From: an uncultured Francisella sp.
GTDB taxonomy: Bacteria > Pseudomonadota > Gammaproteobacteria > Burkholderiales > Neisseriaceae
Direction: 5' to 3'
DNA length: 5,043 nucleotides
NCBI GenBank assembly: GCA_905373555.1
Contig: CAJPTP010000100.1
Location: 1 to 5,043 of the forward strand
In this document: piece by piece, positions 1 to 5,043 of the stretch
Position numbering within the stretch: position 1 is the first letter of the stretch
How the letters are laid out: each line of letters begins with the position of its first letter
Made by a program: the position numbers and the translations under genes
The notes under the pieces: generated by a model
Databases searched by the model: none
The model's input: only the letters and a program-made list of their open reading frames with translations
What the model was told of the DNA's origin: nothing

Positions 1-130
1 CGCCGCCGCTGAACCCGCCGCAGCGGGTCGTGAGCAAGGCGCCGACGTTGGGCGCGGATGGCCAGTCGGGCTCAAACCAAGGTTTGGGCGCGGCGCTCGG
101 GACGCCGATCATTTCGTTCACGCTCTTCAT
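1..130 (-). CDS. pgeF: PgeF/YfiH-family peptidoglycan editing factor, N-terminal part only (runs off the left edge)
   Basis: Only the first 43 codons are present, reading leftward from an ATG at 128-130. The peptide contains 'PKPWFEPDWPSAPNVGALL' followed by 'TTRCGGFSGG'. This matches the start of the YfiH/PgeF family (also annotated as polyphenol oxidase or multicopper-oxidase-like DUF152), whose members typically open with a W-P motif, then 'V.AL.TTR.GG.S.G' and, beyond this edge, 'Y.SLNLG'. In E. coli the protein is reported to remove peptidoglycan stem peptides carrying L-Ser in place of L-Ala; related proteins have purine nucleoside phosphorylase activity. The catalytic His/Cys residues lie outside the window. 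An AGGA lies at 146-149 but is 15 bases from the ATG, so the start is not firm; the next in-frame ATG is at 112. The gene follows mpl on the same strand after 88 bases with no poly-T terminator between them, which suggests co-transcription. The family call rests on a short stretch. Confidence 0.72.
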   Translation of the reverse strand, partial: MKSVNEMIGVPSAAPKPWFEPDWPSAPNVGALLTTRCGGFSGG

Positions 131-166
131 CGCTGTTGATCGCTTTCCTTTGCGCGGCGCGCCGCC

Positions 167-215
167 GCGCCGGGCCCGGCGCTTCAAATCGGCATCTTTG
201 CCCGAACCGAAGCGC
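167..215 (-). other. Intercistronic hairpins between mpl and pgeF
   Basis: Starting four bases past the mpl stop, GCGCTTC (179-185) and GAAGCGC (209-215) form a perfect 7-bp stem. Inside its 23-base loop, TCGGCA and TGCCCGA can form a second stem with one bulged base and a TCTT loop. Overlapping it, 167-182 is a perfect 16-base palindrome (GCGCCGGG/CCCGGCGC), and 154-165 is a further 12-base palindrome. Bases 179-182 belong to both the hairpin and the 16-base palindrome, so the two folds exclude each other in RNA. No T-run follows on the minus strand, so this is not a standard intrinsic terminator. RNA stabilisation, partial attenuation or transcript processing are all possible. Confidence 0.55.
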
Positions 216-218
216 GAA

Positions 219-1676
219 TTATAAGGCTTGGGCGGACGCCGAAGCGGCGGACAAAACCGCCTTGAGCTTGTCGCAAATCCCGCCGAAGCTGCCGTTGGAC
301 ATCACCAGCACGGCCATTTTTTTGCCGGATGGGGCGCTCGCGGCGAAACGCTCCGCCCTTTGGCCCACGGCCCGGGCGATCTCGTCGGGGCCGCTCAACG
401 TCTCGGCCTTGCCGCCCAACGGCGCGAGCGCCGCGGAGACGTCCCATTGCGCCGACGCTTGGGCGCAGTAGGCCTTGTCGCAGGCGGAAAACGCGGCCGC
501 CAAATTGTCTTTCAGCGTTCCCATTTTCATGGTGTTCGAGCGCGGCTCGAACACCGCGACGATCTCGTCGCCGGGCCGCTTGGCGCGCAAGCCGCCCAGC
601 GTCGCGGCGATCGCCGTGGGGTGATGCGCGAAATCATCATACAGGGCGAAGCGCGCGTCCTCGTATTTCAGCTCGCAGCGCCGGGCGACCGAGGCGAAGT
701 TTTCCAAAGCCGCCAAAGCTTGCGGCTCGCTCACGCCGAATTGCTTGGCGCAGCCGATCGCGCACAGGGCGTTGGACAGGTTGTGGGCGCCGGAAAGCGG
801 CAAGCGGCCCGCGCCGACCGAGACGCCGCGCCAAAACAGCCTGAAGCGCCCGCTTTGGGGATCCCACTCCTTGGCCTCGTAGCCCTCGGGCGACGCGACC
901 TTCAGCAGCCGGCCCCAATAGTCTTTCTCGAACAGGCTCTCCAGCCCCGCTTTCGCGGGGAAAACCGTCACCGCCTCGCGCGGCATGGCGCGCAGCATCA
1001 TCCAAAACTGCCGCCGAATCGCCGCCGCGTCGGGAAAAATGTCGGCATGGTCGTATTCGAGGTTGTTCACCGCCAAAACGTCGGGCCTGTAGTGGACAAA
1101 CTTCGAACGCTTGTCGAAAAAGGCCGTGTCGTACTCGTCGGCCTCGATGACGAAAGGGGGGAGCGCCGCGGCGCCCCGCCCGCTTTCGCCCCCCTGCCCG
1201 AAGCGTTTGGGCAGACGGGCCGAAACCCCGAAGTTTTCGGGGACGCCGCCCACCAAAAAACCCGGCTCCAACCCCGCGCTTTGCAAAATCCACGCCAGCA
1301 TCGACGTGGTCGTCGTTTTGCCGTGCGTGCCGCTCACGGCGGCGACCCGGCAGCGGCTCAAAACGTTGCGGCCCAGCCACGAGGGGGCCGAATCGAAGGG
1401 CAGCTTGTCGCTCAAGATCCGCTCGACGACGGGCATCCCGCGCTTGGCCGCGTTGCCGATCAAGTACAAATCCACATCCTTGTCGACGTTGTCCTCGCCA
1501 TAGCCCTCGACGACGCGCGCCCCCATCCGCTCCAATTGGCCGCTCATGGGCGGATAGATGGCATGGTCGCACCCCGAGACCTCATAGCCCATCTGCGCCG
1601 CGATGCGGGCCACCCCCGCCATGAACGTGCCCGCGATCCCCACCACATGGATTCTTTGCATCTTTTGTTTGCCCAT
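219..1676 (-). CDS. mpl: UDP-N-acetylmuramate:L-alanyl-gamma-D-glutamyl-meso-diaminopimelate ligase (murein tripeptide recycling)
   Basis: This cytoplasmic, ATP-dependent Mur-ligase-family enzyme joins the recycled tripeptide L-Ala-gamma-D-Glu-meso-DAP directly to UDP-MurNAc, bypassing MurC, MurD and MurE. The 485-residue product shows the family landmarks in order: an N-terminal Rossmann-like start 'IHVVGIAGTFM' (9-19) with 'YPPMS' (41-45); the ATP-binding P-loop GTHGKTTTT (116-124); 'GGVPENFGVSA' (143-153); 'EADEYDTAFFDKRSKFVHY' (178-196); 'NNLEYDHADIF' (204-214); 'HNLSNAL' (298-304); 'DDFAHHPTAI' (347-356); 'EPRSNTMKMG' (377-386); and 'VMSNGSFGGI' (458-467). The P-loop and the His/Asp-rich blocks are intact. 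E. coli Mpl is about 457 residues. The excess comes mainly from a Gly/Arg-rich insert at about 156-174 and an Ala/Ser-rich C-terminus. I chose the ATG at 1676 because GAGG (1685-1688) sits 8 bases upstream; ATG 1661, five codons in, aligns best with the E. coli start and remains possible. The frame stays open upstream to 2129, but that part crosses the promoter and has no family similarity. Divergent from topA; pgeF follows. Confidence 0.96.
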   Translation of the reverse strand: MGKQKMQRIHVVGIAGTFMAGVARIAAQMGYEVSGCDHAIYPPMSGQLERMGARVVEGYGEDNVDKDVDLYLIGNAAKRGMPVVERILSDKLPFDSAPSWLGRNVLSRCRVAAVSGTHGKTTTTSMLAWILQSAGLEPGFLVGGVPENFGVSARLPKRFGQGGESGRGAAALPPFVIEADEYDTAFFDKRSKFVHYRPDVLAVNNLEYDHADIFPDAAAIRRQFWMMLRAMPREAVTVFPAKAGLESLFEKDYWGRLLKVASPEGYEAKEWDPQSGRFRLFWRGVSVGAGRLPLSGAHNLSNALCAIGCAKQFGVSEPQALAALENFASVARRCELKYEDARFALYDDFAHHPTAIAATLGGLRAKRPGDEIVAVFEPRSNTMKMGTLKDNLAAAFSACDKAYCAQASAQWDVSAALAPLGGKAETLSGPDEIARAVGQRAERFAASAPSGKKMAVLVMSNGSFGGICDKLKAVLSAASASAQAL

Positions 1677-1777
1677 CGTCATTGCCTCGGCGGCCAAGCC
1701 GCCCCGGCCGTCCCGGCCGCCCCGCCCGCCGCGCTCGGCGCCCAAGCGGCGCGGCCCAAGCGAGCCCGAAGGCCCAA

Positions 1778-1805
1778 ATGATAGCCCCTTTTGGGGCGGA
1801 TTCAA
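1778..1805 (-). promoter_or_regulatory. Candidate sigma70-type promoter of mpl with a palindromic spacer
   Basis: Read on the minus strand, TTGAAT (1805-1800) and TATCAT (1783-1778) are separated by 16 bases, a good match to a housekeeping -35/-10 pair. The predicted transcript start is near 1771, giving an mpl leader of about 95 bases. The spacer contains GCCCC-AAAA-GGGGC (1784-1797), a perfect inverted repeat centred between the two boxes, as an operator might be. Assignment is by eye and without expression data. Confidence 0.55.
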
Positions 1806-1813
1806 TTTTGCAG

Positions 1814-1827
1814 GGCGCCCGGGCGCC
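1814..1827. repeat. 14-base perfect palindrome GGCGCCCGGGCGCC
   Basis: This fully self-complementary 14-mer ends 8 bases upstream of the mpl -35 box and about 74 bases upstream of the topA -35 box. Its position would suit a regulator site acting on mpl. In DNA this rich in G and C such a palindrome can also arise by chance, and I recognise no known operator. Confidence 0.4.
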
Positions 1828-1900
1828 ATCCCCATGACCCCCGCAATGCGGCGCAATCGGCCGCCGCCGCCGACGCTTTGGCCTCGGGGCTTGCTTTTTC

Positions 1901-1930
1901 TTGACAAGGCCAAGTCGAAAGCCTTATATA
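1901..1930 (+). promoter_or_regulatory. Strong sigma70-type promoter of topA
   Basis: A consensus -35 TTGACA (1901-1906) is followed after 17 bases by TTATAT (1924-1929), or after 18 bases by TATATA (1925-1930), inside the AT-rich run TTATATATT. It stands out sharply from the GC-rich surroundings. Transcription would start near 1936-1940, giving a leader of about 185 bases before topA. In other bacteria topA promoters respond to supercoiling; the G/C-rich bases after the -10 would fit that, but this is inference. Confidence 0.75.
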
Positions 1931-1937
1931 TTGCGCG

Positions 1938-2122
1938 TCGCGGACCGGGCCGAACAAAGCGGTCGAATTTTCCGCAACAAATTGAATTGCATAGGGTTAT
2001 ATGAACAAAACCGGGCGGGCGATCATCCGTTTGCGGCTTGCGCCCGCCCCAATCCTTGCGCCTTCCAAGCTTCCCGCGGGAGCCTTGCGCCCAAGCGGGC
2101 GCCTGCCCGAAACAAATTCGCC
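1938..2122 (+). promoter_or_regulatory. Structured 5' leader of topA
   Basis: The predicted untranslated leader contains two clean stem-loops. GGGCGGGCG (2013-2021) pairs with CGCCCGCCC (2041-2049) around a 19-base loop, and GCGCCC (2087-2092) pairs with GGGCGC (2097-2102) around AAGC. Between them is the palindrome TCCCGCGGGA (2072-2081). The octamer CTTGCGCC occurs three times (2037-2044, 2055-2062, 2084-2091). A 46-codon frame opens at ATG 2001, with a weak AGGG four bases upstream, and ends at TGA 2139-2141, overlapping the topA start in another frame. No Shine-Dalgarno sequence precedes the topA ATG. I do not recognise a known riboswitch class. Translational coupling or a structural regulator is possible but unproven. 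Confidence 0.4.
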
Positions 2123-4747
2123 ATGCCAAAAAATTTGCTGATTGTTGAATCCCCGGCCAAGGCCAACACGCTGACCAAGTACCTCGGATCGGATTATTCC
2201 GTGCGCGCCTCGTACGGCCATGTGCGCGAGCTTGTGCCCAAGCAGGGGTCGGTCAACGTCGACAAAAACTTCGAGATGAAGTTCCAAACGATCGAGAAAA
2301 ACGAGAAGCATTTGTCCGACATCCTCAAGGCGGCGGAAAAATGCGAAAACATCTACCTCGCCACCGACCCGGACCGCGAGGGGGAGGCGATCGCTTGGCA
2401 CTTGGTCGAGCTCATGCGCCAAGACAAGCGCATCAAAAACCTCGACCCCAAGCGGGTGGAGTTCCACGAAATCACCAAGTCCGCCGTGTTGAGCGCCTTG
2501 GATCACCCGCGCCGAGTCTCCGAGGACTTGGTCGACGCGCAGCAGGCGCGCAGCGCCTTGGACTTTTTGCTCGGCTTCAACCTTTCGCCGCTGCTGTGGA
2601 AAAAGATCCAACGCGGCTTGTCGGCGGGGCGGGTGCAAAGCCCCGCCTTGCGTTTGGTGTGCGACCGGGAAAAAGAGATTCGGGCTTTCCAAGAGCGCGA
2701 GTACTGGACGATTCACCTGCTTAGCGCCAAACAAGGCGTCGCCTTTGAGGCCGCGCTCACGCGCAAGGACGGCAAAAAGCTCGAGCAGTTCGACATTCCC
2801 GACCAAAGCGCGGCCCAAGCGATCGTCGATTCGATCAAAAGCGAAACGGCGACCGTCTCGGCGGTGTCCAAGCGCAAGCGCTCGCGCCGGCCCAGCGCCC
2901 CCTTCACGACCTCGACCATGCAGCAGGAGGCCGTGCGCAAGCTGTCGATGAGCACGGCCAAAACCATGCGCACGGCGCAGCAGCTGTACGAGGGAATCGA
3001 CGTCGGCTCGGGCTCGACGGGCCTGATCACGTACATGAGAACCGACTCGGTGAACTTGGCCAAAGAGGCCGTCGCGGACATCCGCTCCTTCATCGAGCAG
3101 GAAATGGGCGCCGAGAATCTGCCCGACCGCCCCAACGTCTACAAAACCAAAAGCAAGAACGCCCAAGAGGCCCACGAGGCGATCCGCCCGACTTCTATCC
3201 GCAACACCCCGGACAAAATCCGCAAATACCTCAACGCCGACCAATTCAAACTGTACTCGATGATTTGGAAGCGCGCCGTGGCCTGCCAAATGGCCGACGC
3301 GAAATACGACATGACCTCGGCCGACGTCGAGGTCGACGGCTTGACCTTCCGCGCCACCGGCCAAACGCTGCTGTTTCCGGGCTTTTTGCGCGTGTACATC
3401 GAGGATTTCGACGACGACGATTCCGGCTCCGGCTTCCCCACCTCGGCCAAAAGCGGCGACGAGCCCGAGGGCGGGAACGCGCGCCTGCCCGAGCTGGAGG
3501 AAGGCGAGACGCTGCCTGTCAACGGCGCCCGGCCCGACCAGCACTTCACCGCGCCCCCGCCGCGCTATTCCGAGGCGTCGCTGGTCAAGGCGCTGGAGGA
3601 GTTCGGCATCGGCCGGCCCTCCACCTACGCCACCATCATCCAAACGCTGCAGCGGCGCAACTACGCGGTGTTGGCCAACAAGCGCTTCGAGCCCACCGAA
3701 ACGGGCGAAACGGTCAACAACTTTCTCACCGAGCACTTCCCGCGCTACGTGGACTACAACTTCACCGCCGGGATGGAAAAAGAGCTCGACGACATCGCCA
3801 ACGGCAAACTCGGCAAGCTCAAAGTGCTCAACGGGTTTTGGGGGCCGTTTATCCAACAGGTGCGGGCCAAAGAGGGGCTCACGCGCATGGAGGCCACGGG
3901 CGCCAAGACGCTCGACGAGATCTGCCCCGTGTGCAACGCGCACAAGCTGGTCGAAAAGTACGGCAAGCGCGGCCGCTTCATCGCCTGCTCGGGCTTCCCC
4001 GAGTGCAAGTACACGCGCAACCTCAACGAAACGCGCGAAGAGTCGCTCAAAAACGCGGCCGCCGAAACGCTGGAGGGCAAGTTTTGCCCCAAATGCGGCC
4101 GGCCGCTGGCGATCAAGCAGGGGCGCTTCGGCAAATTCATCGCCTGCACGGGTTACCCCGAATGCAAACACACCGAGTCCCTGGTCAAGCCCTTGGACAC
4201 GGGCGTGGAGTGCCCCGAGTGCAAGAAAGGCGCGCTCATCGAGCGCAAGAGCCGCTACGGCACCCCTTTTTACAGCTGCAGCCGCTACCCGGACTGCAAG
4301 TACGCGCTGTGGAATTACCCCGTGAAAATGGCCTGCCCCTCCTGCGGCTCGCCCTGCATGACGCTGAAATTCACCAAGCGCCGCGGCTTGGAGCTGCTGT
4401 GCCCGAACAAGGATTGCTCAACGTACATGACTTACTGCGGCGACGGCTCGGACATCGGGGTGCCGGCGGAGGCGCTGGCCAAGATCGTGCCGAGCGAGTC
4501 GATGGACATGCTCGCCCGCCCAAGCGACGGAACCCCCGCGATCGGACAGCCCGCCAAGGCGCCCAAGCGCGCCGCCTTCGGCAAAGGCAGCGGCCGCTCG
4601 GCTCGCGCCAAGGCGGGAACGAAAACGAAGGCGGCAAGCTCTTTGGGGGCCAAAACCCCGGCCAAGGCCAAGGCCAAACCCAAGGCGTCGGCCAAGAAAC
4701 CCGCGTCCGGCGCCAAAGACGAAGGCAAGGCGGGGGAGACGGAATAA
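2123..4747 (+). CDS. topA: DNA topoisomerase I (type IA, omega protein)
   Basis: This enzyme relaxes negative supercoils by cutting and passing single strands through a 5'-phosphotyrosine link, opposing gyrase. The 874-residue product begins with the TOPRIM domain 'MPKNLLIVESPAKA' (E9) and carries the metal-binding triad D82, D84, E86 in TDPDREGEA. The cleavage/strand-passage core follows: RGLSAGRVQSPALR (about 164-177), catalytic Y304 with R306 in GLITYMRTDSV, 'SKNAQEAHEAIRPTS', and 'PPPRYSEASLVKALEE' (from 478) with 'GIGRPSTYA'. Four C4 zinc ribbons come next: C601/C604/C622/C628, C655/C658/C675/C681, C697/C700/C719/C725 and C738/C741/C760/C765. Residues 810-874 form a Lys/Ala/Pro-rich basic tail likely to bind DNA. 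An acidic insert lies at about 427-459. The length is close to the 865 residues of E. coli TopA. The start at 2123 matches the family N-terminus exactly; the frame is open back to 1901, but that part overlaps the promoter. No good Shine-Dalgarno sequence is visible. A terminator follows 54 bases after the stop, so the gene appears to be monocistronic. Confidence 0.98.
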   Translation: MPKNLLIVESPAKANTLTKYLGSDYSVRASYGHVRELVPKQGSVNVDKNFEMKFQTIEKNEKHLSDILKAAEKCENIYLATDPDREGEAIAWHLVELMRQDKRIKNLDPKRVEFHEITKSAVLSALDHPRRVSEDLVDAQQARSALDFLLGFNLSPLLWKKIQRGLSAGRVQSPALRLVCDREKEIRAFQEREYWTIHLLSAKQGVAFEAALTRKDGKKLEQFDIPDQSAAQAIVDSIKSETATVSAVSKRKRSRRPSAPFTTSTMQQEAVRKLSMSTAKTMRTAQQLYEGIDVGSGSTGLITYMRTDSVNLAKEAVADIRSFIEQEMGAENLPDRPNVYKTKSKNAQEAHEAIRPTSIRNTPDKIRKYLNADQFKLYSMIWKRAVACQMADAKYDMTSADVEVDGLTFRATGQTLLFPGFLRVYIEDFDDDDSGSGFPTSAKSGDEPEGGNARLPELEEGETLPVNGARPDQHFTAPPPRYSEASLVKALEEFGIGRPSTYATIIQTLQRRNYAVLANKRFEPTETGETVNNFLTEHFPRYVDYNFTAGMEKELDDIANGKLGKLKVLNGFWGPFIQQVRAKEGLTRMEATGAKTLDEICPVCNAHKLVEKYGKRGRFIACSGFPECKYTRNLNETREESLKNAAAETLEGKFCPKCGRPLAIKQGRFGKFIACTGYPECKHTESLVKPLDTGVECPECKKGALIERKSRYGTPFYSCSRYPDCKYALWNYPVKMACPSCGSPCMTLKFTKRRGLELLCPNKDCSTYMTYCGDGSDIGVPAEALAKIVPSESMDMLARPSDGTPAIGQPAKAPKRAAFGKGSGRSARAKAGTKTKAASSLGAKTPAKAKAKPKASAKKPASGAKDEGKAGETE

Positions 4748-4801
4748 CCCCATCGAGGGCAGGCGGGCGGCAAACAACGCCGAAACAGCGCCGACAAAAA
4801 G

Positions 4802-4844
4802 CGCCACCGGAAAAGCGGAGCCTCGGCCCCGCTTTTTTGTGGCG
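4802..4844 (+). terminator. Rho-independent terminator of topA, possibly bidirectional
   Basis: AAAAGCGG (4811-4818) pairs perfectly with CCGCTTTT (4829-4836), and six T residues occupy 4833-4838. An outer stem, CGCCAC (4802-4807) with GTGGCG (4839-4844), encloses it. The stem begins 54 bases after the topA stop. Read on the minus strand, the G/C stem is followed by TTTT, so it could also stop leftward transcription. Confidence 0.85.
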
Positions 4845-4937
4845 TGAGGGCAAGCGCGCGAATGGTCGGCGGCTTGGTTTCTTTGCGCGCGCAGGCGCGG
4901 TGGGGGGCGAAGGGAGGAAACAAAACCCGCTTGGCGC

Positions 4938-5005
4938 ATCCGCCCCGGCGGGCATGGAGTGACGCCGGGGCGGATCCCCGCCGGGCCGGATCCGCGCGAT
5001 GCGCG
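4938..5005. repeat. Cluster of inverted repeats downstream of topA
   Basis: ATCCGCCCCGGCG (4938-4950) and CGCCGGGGCGGAT (4963-4975) form a perfect 13-bp stem with a 12-base loop. Sharing its right arm, CGGATCC (4971-4977) pairs with GGATCCG (4988-4994) around 10 bases. Next, CGCGC (4993-4997) pairs with GCGCG (5001-5005) around GAT. No T-run follows on the plus strand; on the minus strand a TTTT occurs about 13 bases after the 13-bp stem. It could be a REP-like element, a weak terminator for a gene beyond the right edge, or a protein-binding site. I see no convincing gene in 4845-5043. Confidence 0.5.
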
Positions 5006-5043
5006 TTGCGGGTTGCGCGGCTCCCGCGTCAATTGGGCCAAGC

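Larger units (their letters stand above)
1677..2122. other. Divergent mpl-topA intergenic region
   Basis: These 446 bases separate the two divergent start codons and hold no gene I can support. They contain outward-facing promoters for mpl (1778-1805, minus) and topA (1901-1930, plus). Between the promoters is a very GC-rich stretch with a 14-base palindrome (1814-1827) and a short GCC run near 1859-1873. The mpl leader (about 1677-1771) is almost entirely G and C with repeated CCCGGCCG units at about 1703-1718. A GGCGGC-CAA-GCCGCC hairpin (1689-1703) directly abuts the mpl ribosome binding site (GAGG, 1685-1688). Confidence 0.7.

Noticed and set aside
228..1781. Long plus-strand frames opposite mpl
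   Set aside because: They are shadows of mpl: low-complexity Arg/Ala/Pro-rich translations with no recognisable domain.
1859..1873. Short GCC repeat as a possible phase-variable microsatellite
   Set aside because: Only a few units, outside any gene and not between promoter boxes; expected in GC-rich DNA.
1901..2122. Upstream extension of the topA frame to an ATG at 1901
   Set aside because: That ATG region overlaps the -35/-10 promoter, and the conserved 'LLIVESPAKA' start begins right at 2123.
1677..2129. Upstream extension of the mpl frame to an ATG at 2129, giving 636 residues
   Set aside because: The extra N-terminal part has no Mur-ligase similarity, crosses the candidate mpl promoter and the topA promoter, and the family N-terminus starts at about 1661-1676 with a GAGG in place.
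1997..4171. Very long open frame on the minus strand opposite topA (724 codons)
   Set aside because: It is the antisense shadow of topA in GC-rich DNA; its Gly/Arg/Ala/Val-rich translation shows no family motif, while the plus strand has every TopA motif.
4418..5041. Minus-strand frames running from the right edge into the topA 3' end
   Set aside because: They cross the terminator and the topA coding region, are rich in Arg, Pro and Ala, and match nothing I recognise.
4862..5043. Possible plus-strand gene starting at ATG 4862 and open to the right edge
   Set aside because: No ribosome binding site at that ATG, the translation is Arg/Ala-rich with no family signature, and it runs through the inverted-repeat cluster.

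Overview
The window carries two complete protein genes in divergent orientation and the first codons of a third. It is GC-rich and looks like a chromosomal housekeeping region of a Pseudomonadota bacterium. The TopA sequence reads like the beta/gammaproteobacterial form, with an 'SKNAQEAHEAIRPTS' block, a 'GLITYMRTDSV' active site and several C4 zinc ribbons. Mpl is also best known from those groups. I would guess a high-GC betaproteobacterium or relative, but this rests on family memory and not on a search.

Minus strand, leftward: a candidate promoter at 1778-1805 drives mpl (1676 down to 219), the murein-tripeptide recycling ligase. It is followed, 88 bases after the mpl stop, by the first 43 codons of a pgeF/yfiH-type gene (130 down to the left edge). 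Both products act on the peptidoglycan stem peptide, one by reusing salvaged tripeptide and the other by correcting wrong first-position residues. A two-gene recycling and quality-control operon is therefore a sensible reading. The 88-base gap holds a strong compound hairpin and an overlapping 16-base perfect palindrome.

Plus strand, rightward: a near-consensus sigma70-type promoter (TTGACA, 17-18 base spacer, TTATAT/TATATA, 1901-1930) gives an untranslated leader of about 185 bases, rich in hairpins, ahead of topA (2123-4747). This gene encodes DNA topoisomerase I of 874 residues with four C4 zinc ribbons and a Lys/Ala-rich basic tail. A clear intrinsic terminator lies at 4802-4844, and the last 200 bases hold more inverted repeats and no gene I can defend.

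I see no mobile element, CRISPR array, RNA gene or unknown multi-gene system. The points that merit a second look are the mpl-pgeF pairing, the structured topA leader with a small overlapping reading frame, palindromes inside and beside the mpl promoter, and the hairpin cluster after topA.
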